Of a stretch of 64,000 nt of DNA, positions 47,509 to 58,346 are shown one piece after another; within the stretch, counting starts at the first letter, position 1, and each line of letters begins with the position of its first letter. The translations under genes were made by a program, and so were the position numbers. Source of the stretch: Phoronis australis (Eukaryota; Phoronida; Phoronidae); assembly GCA_002633005.1 (NCBI GenBank), contig NMRA01000026.1:59497-123496 (forward strand). Direction: 5' to 3'. The notes beneath the pieces are model-generated. The model was not told the origin of the DNA. It saw only the letters and a list, made by a program, of their open reading frames with translations, and made no database searches.

Positions 47509-50500
47509 ATGGCAAGTTGTTTTAGGAACACAACTACTGATGGCAGCAGTTGTAGCGACTGTCTGACAAAGGTATGTAAAGAGGCTATATCTGCTGCAAA
47601 ACATAACTATTGCAATAACAGCACAAGTGCCGTACTTTTTGCTGTTCGATCAAGTAATTCGAGGTAAGTTTACTCCACAGGCGCACGTATTGCAGAATAG
47701 TTTTCCACATACAAGGACGACATTTTTTGAAAAAAGTCTTCAAAAAGCCCTGGTGGGAGATAGAGGGTTATTTCGAAAACTCGATTACCGTATTGCCATA
47801 CTATCAGTCCATGGGAGTCTGTGCGAAACTGCGCGTACGTGCAAAACTGAGACCCATGCCCCAGTACGCGAACCAGTTGGCTAAAAGGACACGAGAAACG
47901 AATTTATTTCGGATACGGGCCGAAATAGAGTTACAATACGGTCCAATTATCTGCATGTGTACTAACTGCGTAAAAATTATCCAAAATTGGCGTAGGACTC
48001 AACCTCGTTTCCTAAAACGTTCGTTTTGTATACTCGTGAAAACAGCGATAATTTTGAACTTTCTCTAAATTAGTGTAACACAAAGTAGACTTCGTGGTTC
48101 AATGAAGGCGGTCTTTTCTTGCAGCCGTCGACAAACTCCTCGGCTAGCGTGATTTGCACTTTCTGACTTAACAATCTCCATATTTTGGAAGTTTGGAATA
48201 AAATTTGAAAACTCTTTGATCCATATTATTACTTAAATTCAAAGATTAAAAATTAGGATTTTGCTAGGGGCGAAATCATCGTTATGAAGGTTGACGTGAC
48301 GTTCAAAACTGAATCTCTTTTAATCATTCCAACTCTCCCTAAAAGAAGGGCGCTCACTAAAAAGGGACACATAACGCTAAAAATGAAATTCATAGTTGGC
48401 AAAGCGGGCCATCCGGTAATACCGAAATGGGTAAAATTTAATGTCCACCACAACACCTAGAAATATCACGACCGTGTTTTTTAGTCGTACCTGTTTAATG
48501 GAATGGGAAATAGGGACAACCCTTGCGGAGAAGCACAAAATATGCCATAATAAGTACATTTCGTCGTGTACATCAAAGAGCAAGATACTCTCATGCTCTG
48601 GAGGGACGCGGGACAAAGTTTCAAAAAGCTGAAGTGTCTCAACAAAATTAGGAAAGTTGACAACTTTGTGATTTTCACAATACTTCTTAAAAATACTTCC
48701 TTAAGATTACATAAGACCCTATAAGAATTCCGAATTTGGCTAAATTGGGAGGTTCATATCTCAAAAATGGCTTATCGGGTTCATATGAAATTTAATCTAC
48801 TGTTCTTTACACACCGTTCTCCAAAATGATGCTAGAAATTGTTAAAGTGTTCCAATTTTGCTGAAATGGTTATCAAATTTAGAACTTTTATGATTTTCAG
48901 GAAAAAAGTAAAGGTTACACAAAACGAAAACGAAACGATATTTTAGATAACCGTAAACTTTTCGAGATCTCGCATTTATATCAAATGAAATTTGATCATG
49001 TTATTAACGCAGTTGTTTCGCTATAAATGTATCTTTGTTTCTGCTAAATTTTATTAAGAACATATGTTAGGTGACCCAATCAACGGCAGATTGGTAAAAG
49101 TCAACAATCAATCTCTACAGGCTTATTGTTTTCAGTAGCGTTAAAATCTATAGCTTTGTTCATATTTGTCTAAACACTGAGAGAGTGATTGAGTACATTT
49201 GAAGGGTTTTGAAAAACGGAGATGAAATAAGTCGATTGATCAAATTCGGATTGACTTATTTTCAGACTCAGAGATGGTGCAAAAGAAATATTCTACTCCT
49301 GCTGACGGTCAGCGGTGTAATCATGGGCGTGGTTCTAGGACTGTGCCTCCCATTGGTTAAACCGAACGAGGACGCGGTGTTATTGGTTGGTTTTCCCGGG
49401 GAAATCTTTATGCGAGCATTGAAGATGATTCTTATTCCCTTGATTGTCACTAGCATTTCGTCAGGTAGGCGAGCATGCGCAGCAGTCTAGGAAATCTCAA
49501 GCACATCCGGTATAAAATAAACTCGAGTAATTCTTCGCTGGTATTGAAACGTGACAGTTAGATTTACCGACCTGCTTATCCGTAGGCAGTTAACTACACT
49601 GTAAAGTATCACATACAGGTCGGACATATGTCCTCAGTAGAGCCCTTTTAAGAATGGCATGGGCTACCGCGCCTCGAGTGCACTGGGACGCCAAGACCTA
49701 CAGGTTCCAGTATACAATTACCGTGTTCGTGTATTTATCACAGGCTTGCTGGTACGCCAACGACTGAGTGTAGTAAAAAATGAACATAAAAACTCAGACG
49801 CCGTAATAAGTGCCTTTCAAACCACTAATTCTGCAAAGAAATGTTAATAAACAACCGTGCGGTAATAGAGTCCTAAATAAAATCACCAAGTGTGCGTTAC
49901 GCAGACCAATGCTCTTACGCCGAGAAACAGTTTTAATAAGACATTCAAGTCAAAATACTATTTGCAAACTACGTATTTCTTCCAGCTACAAAGAGATCTG
50001 TGATAGCACAGCTGAGGTCAGAAATTTTGCCCTTAGAGGTTGAATTAAATGAAAGATTACGTTAAGTGTGTAACCAAAATTTAATTGAAGATGAAATGCA
50101 TGTATCTAACAGTTTAAGAGCAGAGTTTCCAGGTGAATTCTCCTTTCTAGACTATATTTTTCTAAATTATACATAAGCTCTTGCATGGTTATTGATTGGG
50201 GCACTAGACCAGAGGCGGATTCAGGATTATGAGTTAGGGGGGCAGGGCAAAGTATTAACCCGCCAGATATTCGCACCCCGAACTGCCAAATGGAATCTGA
50301 GAGAAATTTAGGGGGACTATATCCCCCTTGCCCCCCTGTAAATTCGCCACTGTAGGTTGCCGCAGGAGTTGCCTAACTTGTGTGTAACTGTTTGGTGCTG
50401 ACTAGTAAGCCCAAAAGGCTAGTGACGTATTACATTTAAAGACTATTTGCTTTTGTATTGTATTGCATTGTATTGCATTGCATTGCATTGTGTTGTATTG

Positions 50501-53500
50501 TATTGTATTCTGCGATGCATCCATGTCATTATAATTGGTAATCATATGCATGTGCGTATGTGCGGTGTATGTGTGTGTGTGCGTGTGTGTGTGTGTGTGT
50601 GCGCGTGTGTGCGTGTGTGCGTGTGTGTTTGCGTACGCGTGTGCATGTGTGCTAACTACACATGAATATGAATGCGTATGTGTATAGTTATACACTGCAA
50701 AAGTGTCTTTTCTCGAAATCAAAACGTTTCCTAAATATCACGTGCTGCGAAAAGACAAAGCCGGAAATGCAGCTAAGTATAGCTAAGTGGCGTCGAGTCA
50801 CGTGATTAGTCTCTAATGCTTCTTGAAAGTGTACCATTTCTCTTTATTCTATCACTGTAGGTATTTCTAAATTCACCCCTGGCTCACTGGGAAGAGTCGG
50901 TGTTCGAGTACTGGTCTACTACATGTCGACAACAGTCTTAGCCTCTATAGTGGGAATAATTCTGGCGTTGACAATCCGTCCTGGTGATAAATACGAAGAA
51001 CATACCGAAGAGGTCGTTCACTTGCTCGATTCCTCCAGGAAATTGGACACGCTCGATGCTTTTCTGGACGCAGTAAGGTATAGCGGTAATAAAACACACA
51101 GCACACGCCCCACCCCGCTTTTCTAGTGCACGACGCGCCAGGCAATACAGGCGCGTAGGTCTATCCAGCATGCATGCACACAGCCTAAAATATAAGGGGG
51201 CTCCGCGAAATTTTGATATGCGCACCGTTTACTGGAGGAAATCCATGAAGACTAAAAAGAAGGGCACTAGGTTAAGGCCCAGGAATTGTGCATCCGCGCA
51301 TACTTTGTGGACTTTTGTCTCGTTTCCTCGGACTTTTTGTTCCATTGAGGCGGAAATTTTTGCCCAATTCACCAAATTGGGGGACTTGCTCGGCAAGCCC
51401 CCTCCTGGGTGCGCCCATGTCCAGGGCCAGTCGCAGAATGCACATTCCACTCCCGTATTGCGACAGAACAACCTGTGGGTGCCTGAGCATTGATGCCCAG
51501 ACCTCTGGGTCCTTTTGTGGTCACGGGCTCGCCTAAGCCGTGCGTAAGATGTGTTCAATACCAAAGTATTTAGTAAAGTCACTGTCTGAGTTAAAATTGA
51601 TGCTCATTATACTTATAGCAAACATAACACATTCCCTCCCAACTGGTCATTACTGTAATTGCGTCTTCATTTATTTTTATCGTAGAAGTTTAGTTCCGCA
51701 GAATCTGATCGGTGCCACATTTCGGAGCCAGAAGACGTCCTACCAGACAAAACCACGAAACCAGACAGACGCCAGTGGCGGTCGACTCCTCGTAACCAAC
51801 ACATCCTTGGAGAACGTTCGAAAGCTGGAATATCAAAACGGGACAAATACTCTTGGTAATTTGATCCAGGAACCAAGTTGCGTTCAGTAATTCTGGTCAC
51901 TCGCGAAACTATGAAACAAAAACAGTGATTGGAGAGATCCAACAGCGCTTTCCGTGTATGATTGATCTGAATTTGAAGTGTACCGAGCATATTGCACAGG
52001 GGCGGATCCAGGATTTTGAGTAAAGAGGGGGCGGAGCAGGGCAAAGTATTAGCCAGGTTTTTGCCTGTCAGGCATTCGAACCCCCGAACTGCCATATGGA
52101 ATCTGGGAGAATTTTATGGGGAACATGACCCCCTTTGCCCTCCTCCCCTAAATCCGCCACTTTAAAGTTGAACCATCTTTCGTTTGCAGCCTTGTGGGTC
52201 AAGATGGCACATGTTCCTGTGCCATGATTGGCCGGAATTAATGGCTTGTTTGAAGTGTCCATTTCCTCCCATAATTTGATTACTTTACTGCCGTCGTTTT
52301 CGCTGTATTGTTCTGTAGATAGTTTCTGAGCTTACTCATGAAAGTTTCACCTTTGTCTTGGTTGTTCTTACCTTGCATTTTGCCGAAATTGTAAGAAATT
52401 TTATTTATTTAACGTTTGCCTGTTTTTTGTGATTACCGTTTAAACTAAGAATGGCTTTAATCACCGGAAGTATTATATTGTTTCTTTTATAGTGATATTT
52501 TTGTTGCTTCTAGGTATAATGTCCTTTACTATAGTCTTTAGTATAGTGATGATGAAACTGAAAACGAGACCGGAAACTATGATAAAACTCTTTTGCGAGA
52601 TGAACGAAGTTATCATGAAATTGGTTCATCTGATTATTTGGTAAGTGGACGGTACGTATTTATAGCATATCGTCTGAGAACCGCGGGAGTACTTGGAGAG
52701 TTATTGTTGTAAAATCGAGCAAAGCAAAATTAATCGGAAAAATCGTTTGAATTACAATTTTAGAATGAGTCATTTAGAACACCTCGAGTATTTTCGTAGC
52801 CTCAAATTTCTTTTCGGAGGAGCACGTTTTCTGTGCACGTGAGAACTTCATTCAAACAGCAAGCCATATGACTTTCAAACCACGAAAGCGTTGAATCTAT
52901 AGCTTAAATTAGCACATATGCAGACAAAGATAACCTCCGAGAGAAAATCTGAGGCTACGAAAATACCCGAGGTGGCGATGAGGGTGAACGCAAGAAAGCA
53001 AACTGTCATTTCGTCATGGTACCTGGCAAATGCAATTACATTGCGCGTCTGCAATGCGTGACTAATGTGCATGTTTATATAGAGCTGCAGTCTAAAACAT
53101 CCTTTTAACAAGGAATAAATTACGGTTTTCTTCTTTATTGAAGTTCGTCCACAAGTTAGACTGAAAATTAAAAGCATTGAAAATAGAATGGTCCTACAGA
53201 GGATGTTAAAGACGAAAAGACATAAGGATCGATATACTTGGACTTCGTTGTCTGAGTGGAGTGGGCAATTAGTATGTGTGCCAAACCCTCAGCCTCCTTA
53301 AAACTGTAAGCCACTCGAAACAATAATCTTGTTGTATCTGTTTGACGAAAACATCATATTTACAGATTGGTTGATATAGACTTCCCGGTCTCTGTAGTCA
53401 TAGCAACGTAGATAAATACGTAACTATAGTACAATGAATCCAAGGTCAATAAGTAAATAACTATCTTTTATGAGCTGGTTCATCACATACCTGGCAAATT

Positions 53501-56500
53501 AAAGTCAAAGTTCCAAGTGTAATTTGTGAACGAATTGCTATTTTTCTACCAGAACTCATCTCAAATGTCGTTTAAACACAAGCGCGAACATCAAATTGGT
53601 ACTGCAGGAAAACGAATAGGAATATGGCACCCACGCTATTCCTCCGACAAGAGGGAGGGGGCTTCCCCAAAACATTTTAAGGATTCAAATGTGTTATTGT
53701 AAAGTATCACGGTGTATTGAAGAAGGTTATGATTTGAGAATTTAACTTGGTTGACACTTGCTTGAACATTCATGAATATGATAGTCTTTTTTCCACGTTA
53801 ACCAAATATGTGTTGTTTTTACTGCAGGTGTTCTCCCATAGGCATAATGTCTTTGGTAGCAGGGAAACTGATGACAGTTTCCGACCTAGCAACAGTTTCT
53901 AGGCAACTAGGCGTCTTTGTGGCAACTACTGTGGGAGGCGTAGTCGTCTATACCCTTGTGATCAACAGTGTCATATACACCGTGTTCACCCGAAAGAATC
54001 CTATTCTGTTTCTTCGAGGAATGGGCCAAGCTTGCTTGACGGCGTTTTCATTAGCTTTGAGGTAATTGGAATGGAAGTCCAAAGTTGCAGGCTGTGAGGG
54101 AAAAGCTGACCGGTGGGTGGGTTATTCATCTGTATATAAAATGCGCGAACCCAGCCTAAAATATAGGGTGGCTCGAATTTTTCGTTATGCGGACGTTTTA
54201 CTGAAAAATTCAACGAGGACTAAAAAGGGGCCACCATGTTCAGGTCTACGAATTCTGCATCCGCGCCGACTTCCTGTGGACTTTGTGGACTTTTGTCTCG
54301 TTTACTCAAGGGACTTTTTGTTTCACTGAGGCGGATCTTTTTGCTCAATTCACCAAATTGGGGGCTCTTTTGAGCCCCCGGAGCACCGCCTTGGGTGTTC
54401 CCATTTATAGACAGGAGTATAGCTGGAAAATTAGGATAACTACCAACTTAAAACGTGGAGTCGAAAAGGAGGCCCAATTGTCGGGGGCTTCCGTGAAAGT
54501 CATCCTTTCAAAGGATTTGTTGTAATAATACCACCCCGATTTTTTTACCCATTTTACCGGAAACTGTACAAGACGAGGTGTCTTCTTGCCAAAAAATGGG
54601 AATATCATTTGAGGTGAAAGCATCATAGATACGTAACATTAATAGATATGTGATGTAGAGTTTAGAACTCCACAGTGAGCCTTTTTGTGGGGATAGGCAC
54701 CCTTTCGTATAGGATAACCGATCTTGAAAGTGTCGCAGCACTACGGGCTTCTAACGGGGATGAGTAACTTGTGGTTGTGCTACGCTCGCCCATGGAGATA
54801 GCAGACACGTGAGTGGTTGTGCTATATATTGTTGGTTCACTCTGATTTCATTAAATTGATCTGATCTCAAGCAATAGGGAACTGGCAGTTCTCCCTACAT
54901 CTAGAATTCACTCTGTAATTACATCGACGTCTAGACTTCAATGTTTTTAGCGTTCCGGCCTCGTAGCACAGATTGTCCAAATTTCCCCAGCCTTGGTCAT
55001 AATACATCGAATCTTCTAAATAAGTGAATCTTACTTCAGATTTGTAAAAAGGTCTTTGGAATTTAATTGATGCTTGGGGTCGAATAAAAGTCTGTTTCGT
55101 CCGACGTTGCCTTCTTGCTCCTAGTGCCGCCACAATCCCTGCTACGCTACACTGTCTTGAGGACAACCTCGGTATAGACCAAAGAGTGACCAGATTCACA
55201 GTCCCTATTGGCGCCACGGTGAATATGGACGCGACAGCTCTGAACACGGCTCTCTCGACACTGTTTATTGCACAACTCCACAGCATTTCGCTGGACGCCG
55301 GACAAATTGTCACCATATGGTGGGGAAACAACTTCACAATGTGTGAGAGATAAAAACAGTCAGTGACCACAAAAATTGGTTTCATCTCGTTGTTTTGTCA
55401 TATTAGACTGACATAATTTTTGGTCTTGTAAAGAACTGGCAGCTTGTTATTGCTGGAAACTATGCTTGGCGACTATTTTATCAACTTGTAGAGCTTGCAT
55501 TCAAACGTTTGTCATACAGTTCTCAGATCACATTTATTTCGACTTTAGAACAGTTTGAGACCCATTTCTCAACAGTAAGTTCTCTAAATTAGAAGTTGGA
55601 TTCTGTGAAAGAAGGGCAAGGGAGGTTGTATCTATAAATTCAGCTAGACATCTACTGGGGTTTTACGATTTAACGGATATGAGCCAAGCTTCAGTAAAAA
55701 TAGTGCATTTGCATTTAATCTAGAATGAAATTTCGCATTTTACTCGATGTGGTGAACATCAAGTCGACTTTAGTCAGGCAAGGAAAATACAGATCCAGTA
55801 AGTGTTGTAGTGTGCTGCTATACGTTCCTGACACCTATCGGGAGTGATAAAGTCTGGGCTGCCATTCTGGAATAAAAGTCACACTTAGTTTTGTTACCCA
55901 GTCCCTCGTTTTTAGCTCATATTTCACAACTACTGCAAATAACTCCAAATGAGTTTCATAAACAAAGGCTATGGGCCCTGCCTCACTGATGTGTCGTTAC
56001 GTTACGTCGTCATTTTTACATATAATTGAGGCTTAATTACGACCAGTCTTAGTGCCGCAAGTTATTTCGATCCTTGTTGGAAAAACGTTGAAAAGTTACG
56101 GAAGTTTTATTTAAGCAGGCTCTCAGCCATTTCTCAAGTTGTGTGTCACTTCTTCAGCCTGGGAGCGTTGAGGTTGTGGGTTCAGTTTATCTTGACGGTC
56201 GATCTCAGAAATTCACTTCTCATCGGACAATGTCCGTAAGACGATTGTGAAACGAAGCACACGAAACGAATTCAGGCTTTGTGAAAGGACGGGCGTGAAA
56301 CGCCAGGCTTAAAATGACCGGCTTGGAACGATGGACGTGAAATGGTGGCATAGTAGTGAAATGACGGACATGAACCTGAATTAGTATCTATACTGCCCGC
56401 CAGGGAGTGGATGCATGAAACCCTCTTAAGACTATTTCGTTTTCACAAGGACTCGTATAATATTTTGTGTCGAATTGATTTTTCACGAAAACAACAACGG

Positions 56501-58325
56501 TTTTAAAACTTGACATGCTTCGGTGTCATTTATTAAACACCATCCTCAGAAGTCATAATACAGTGGCCACAGCAACAAGTAATGAAGCACAGTTACAGTC
56601 AGTTGGAGTGACAATGAACTAGACCGTAAAATGACAACCTGTAGTGTGTCAGTTGCCTATTGAGATTGGGCTTGCACCAACTGATATGTAAAGCCTCACG
56701 AATTTTAAGCTCCTTTGTTGTTACTGCCTGGTCTATTATTGCAAAGTCATTGAAAGAGCACTGCTGATAACAATGACACCGAAACATGTCAAGTTTTAAA
56801 ACCGTTGTTGTTTTCGTGAATATATGCTCAGTGTTACTTGCTATCATGGAGACAAATAGATTTTATTTCAACTCTGTGATGGTCACTATAGCACGTACAT
56901 GCAATGCTCTCTTCGTTTTTCACAGCGCTACTTCAGTCCTTGCCAGTGTTGGTGCTGCCTCAGTTCCGGGAGCAGGCATCGTGGGCTGGTTATGGTTTTG
57001 GGATCGGCAGGATTTCCCGTTGAAAATGTCAGCTTGCTTTTGACAGTAGATTGGTTTACGTACGTAGTCACTGGCATATTGTGCATAACACGAATATGTA
57101 GCGACCCATAACAGCGCGTGTAAGCCCACGCGCCTGCATGCCACGACGCACGCGCACTGTAGAGGCTACACGGCCCGCGCATGCTAAGCTCATGCACCTC
57201 TGTGTGAAAACAGGTGGAAAAGTTATTTCGACCATTGATGAAGCGACCACTAAAACTATTCGCACAAAATATGGTTAGTTATCTTTTCTATTGTGTTTAA
57301 GGTTCATTCACGGCAAAAAGTTAATTTAGTAGAAATTGGTGGCAGCGCGAAATCGAACAGACGAACTTCGTAGCAACAGCTGAACGCTCTAGAGTGAATT
57401 AAAAGTTGTAATTCTGGGGCAAATCAGAAATAATAATATGCTTAATCAATAAAAACTCCAATCCCAAATAGCTCTCGATCCACTATAAATAATTGCAGCT
57501 AACGCTGTAAAACCCATTTAGTCGATTCAGCAACGAATTGTTGCTACCAGGCTCACAGGTGTGTGTTAGGGGCATTTCAAGGCTTCCCAATAGAGGGCTC
57601 TACATAATTTTCCAGTGCACCGAGATACAACAGGTCAGAGAAAATAACGATTCATGCGAAACTTTTGGGATTCTGAAATACATGGGAACGCTACTAATGT
57701 CGGCGAGACTTCGAGATAACTGTTTGTTACTTTCCAACGTCGGGGAGCATCATCAACCTACCGCATGCGACGCTGGGGGTAGCGCGAGTAGGTCGGTTTG
57801 CAGACTCCAGCATTTCCTCAACTTCACGTACCTCGACGTACACTCTTCCCCAGTGTTACGAAAGAAAGCACTGTCACATGTCCTTTAACATGTTAGATTT
57901 TTAATATTTTTTATTGCCCCATTTGCTTAAATTTTTTAGAATTATAAAGTTCCGTCGATGCCCACATACAGAATTGCGTGCGTCGTTCTTCGTGTTTCTA
58001 CGGGGCCACTTTTCACTATAGGTGGCACTGTGTCCGAGCAAATGCTTTGCGGCCAGGTCAATCACCACTTCAAGACGATAGCGTTGGGCTATGAATTTCC
58101 ATTCTTAACATTCAGATGAAAACAAAACTTTCTTTCAATTTCAGGGCACGGTTTCGAGCCGTAGGCAACATACTTGGGGACAGCTTCTGCGCCGCCATAG
58201 TGTCTCACCTTTCCCGTCACGACCTAGTGCGAACGGAAGAGAGAGCAGACGACAAACGAGAGCAACTAGTGCCTCTGACCGACATTTACCCGAACAGCAG
58301 AACCGACGCACGCGAAGCTGTTTAA
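47509..58325 (+). CDS. SLC1-family (EAAT/ASCT-like) transporter, nine exons, divergent
   Basis: Exons: 47509-47571, 49266-49464, 50861-51077, 51686-51855, 52514-52640, 53828-54061, 55125-55319, 56926-57059, 58145-58325. All have GT/AG borders and matching phases (0,1,2,1,2,2,2,2). With one missing base restored the protein has about 506 residues, the normal SLC1 length. Family marks: [17 protein letters not shown] (TM1), [75 protein letters not shown] and GNILGDSF...HLSRHDL. SLC1 proteins are trimeric Na+-coupled amino-acid transporters of the plasma membrane. This one departs at the substrate site: HP1 LSAATIP instead of [17 protein letters not shown] instead of NMDGTALYEA, and the TM8 Asp replaced by Ala (TARFRAVGN). 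Exon 8 is one base short. Exon 1 ([15 protein letters not shown]...) rests on phase and Kozak only. Confidence 0.88.
50214..50348. mobile_element. Small element with GGCGGATT / AATTCGCC termini, copy 1
   Basis: Starts 'ggcggattcaggattatgagt' and ends 'cccctgtaaattcgcc'; internal 'gggcagggcaaagtatta' and 'aactgccaaatggaatctgagag' are shared with the copy at 52001-52158. It is non-coding and lies in an SLC1 intron. Confidence 0.75.
50455..50655. repeat. (ATTGT/ATTGC)n and (TG)n microsatellites
   Basis: Pentamers of ATTGT and ATTGC at about 50455-50515, then 45 bp of unique sequence, then an interrupted TG/CG dinucleotide tract. Translations across them are repeat artefacts. Confidence 0.95.
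51165..51420 (+). mobile_element. Dispersed short element, TGCGCGCACCCAG family (copy c)
   Basis: Runs from 'catgcacacagcctaaaatataagggggct' to 'ccctcctgggtgcgccc', so the ends are approximate inverted repeats (GCACACAG / CTGGGTGCGC). It includes 'ttgtggacttttgtctcgtttcctcggactttttgttccattgaggcgga' shared with 54140-54400. It lies in an SLC1 intron. Confidence 0.65.
52001..52158. mobile_element. Small element with GGCGGATC / AAATCCGCC termini, copy 2
   Basis: Inverted ends GGCGGATCCAGGATTT and CTAAATCCGCC. About 160 bp long, sharing its interior with the copy at 50214. A truncated right end of the same family abuts the single N at 38005. It is in an SLC1 intron. Confidence 0.8.
52641..53827. 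other. SLC1 intron 5, no feature recognised
   Basis: About 1.2 kb of AT-rich intron with no obvious repeat or RNA structure. Confidence 0.6.
54140..54400 (+). mobile_element. Dispersed short element, TGCGCGCACCCAG family (copy d)
   Basis: From 'gcgcgaacccagcctaaaatatagggtggctcgaattttt' to a terminal hairpin 'gggggctcttttgagcccccgg' near 54360-54382. It closely matches the copy at 51165, in the same orientation, and lies in the next SLC1 intron but two. Confidence 0.65.
56482..56820. mobile_element. Fold-back element, copy 2
   Basis: Arms TTCACGAAAACAACAACGG... and ...GTTTTCGTGAA, with the same core as the copy at 24614-24910. The right arm is partly deleted inside (the 'cctcagaag...gtggcc' part is missing) and the middle is different. 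It lies in SLC1 intron 7, about 105 bp before exon 8. Confidence 0.9.
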
Positions 58326-58346
58326 TAAAAAAAGAACATCAATAAA
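58324..58346 (+). terminator. Poly(A) signals of the SLC1 gene
   Basis: AATAAA at 58324-58329 overlaps the TAA stop codon (58323-58325), and a second AATAAA is at 58341-58346. The second is the more likely signal, implying a very short 3'UTR. Confidence 0.6.

Larger units (their letters stand above)
49466..50860. other. SLC1 intron 2 with simple repeats
   Basis: Holds the GGCGGAT element at 50214-50348, a pentanucleotide array (ATTGY)n at about 50455-50515 and a (TG)n tract with GC interruptions at about 50560-50655. No coding sequence. Confidence 0.8.

Noticed and set aside
49209-49265. Upstream extension of SLC1 exon 2 ([13 protein letters not shown])
   Set aside because: The frame starts at TTG and is cut by the acceptor TATTTTCAG at 49265. 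A phase-matched first exon exists at 47509-47571.
50402-50722. Frames encoding His/Thr- or Val/Cys-rich peptides
   Set aside because: They are translations of the (TG)n and (ATTGY)n microsatellites.
54867-55385. 172-residue open frame on the minus strand
   Set aside because: It is the antisense of SLC1 exon 7 and its flanks. The plus strand has the conserved NMDATAL motif and correct splice borders.
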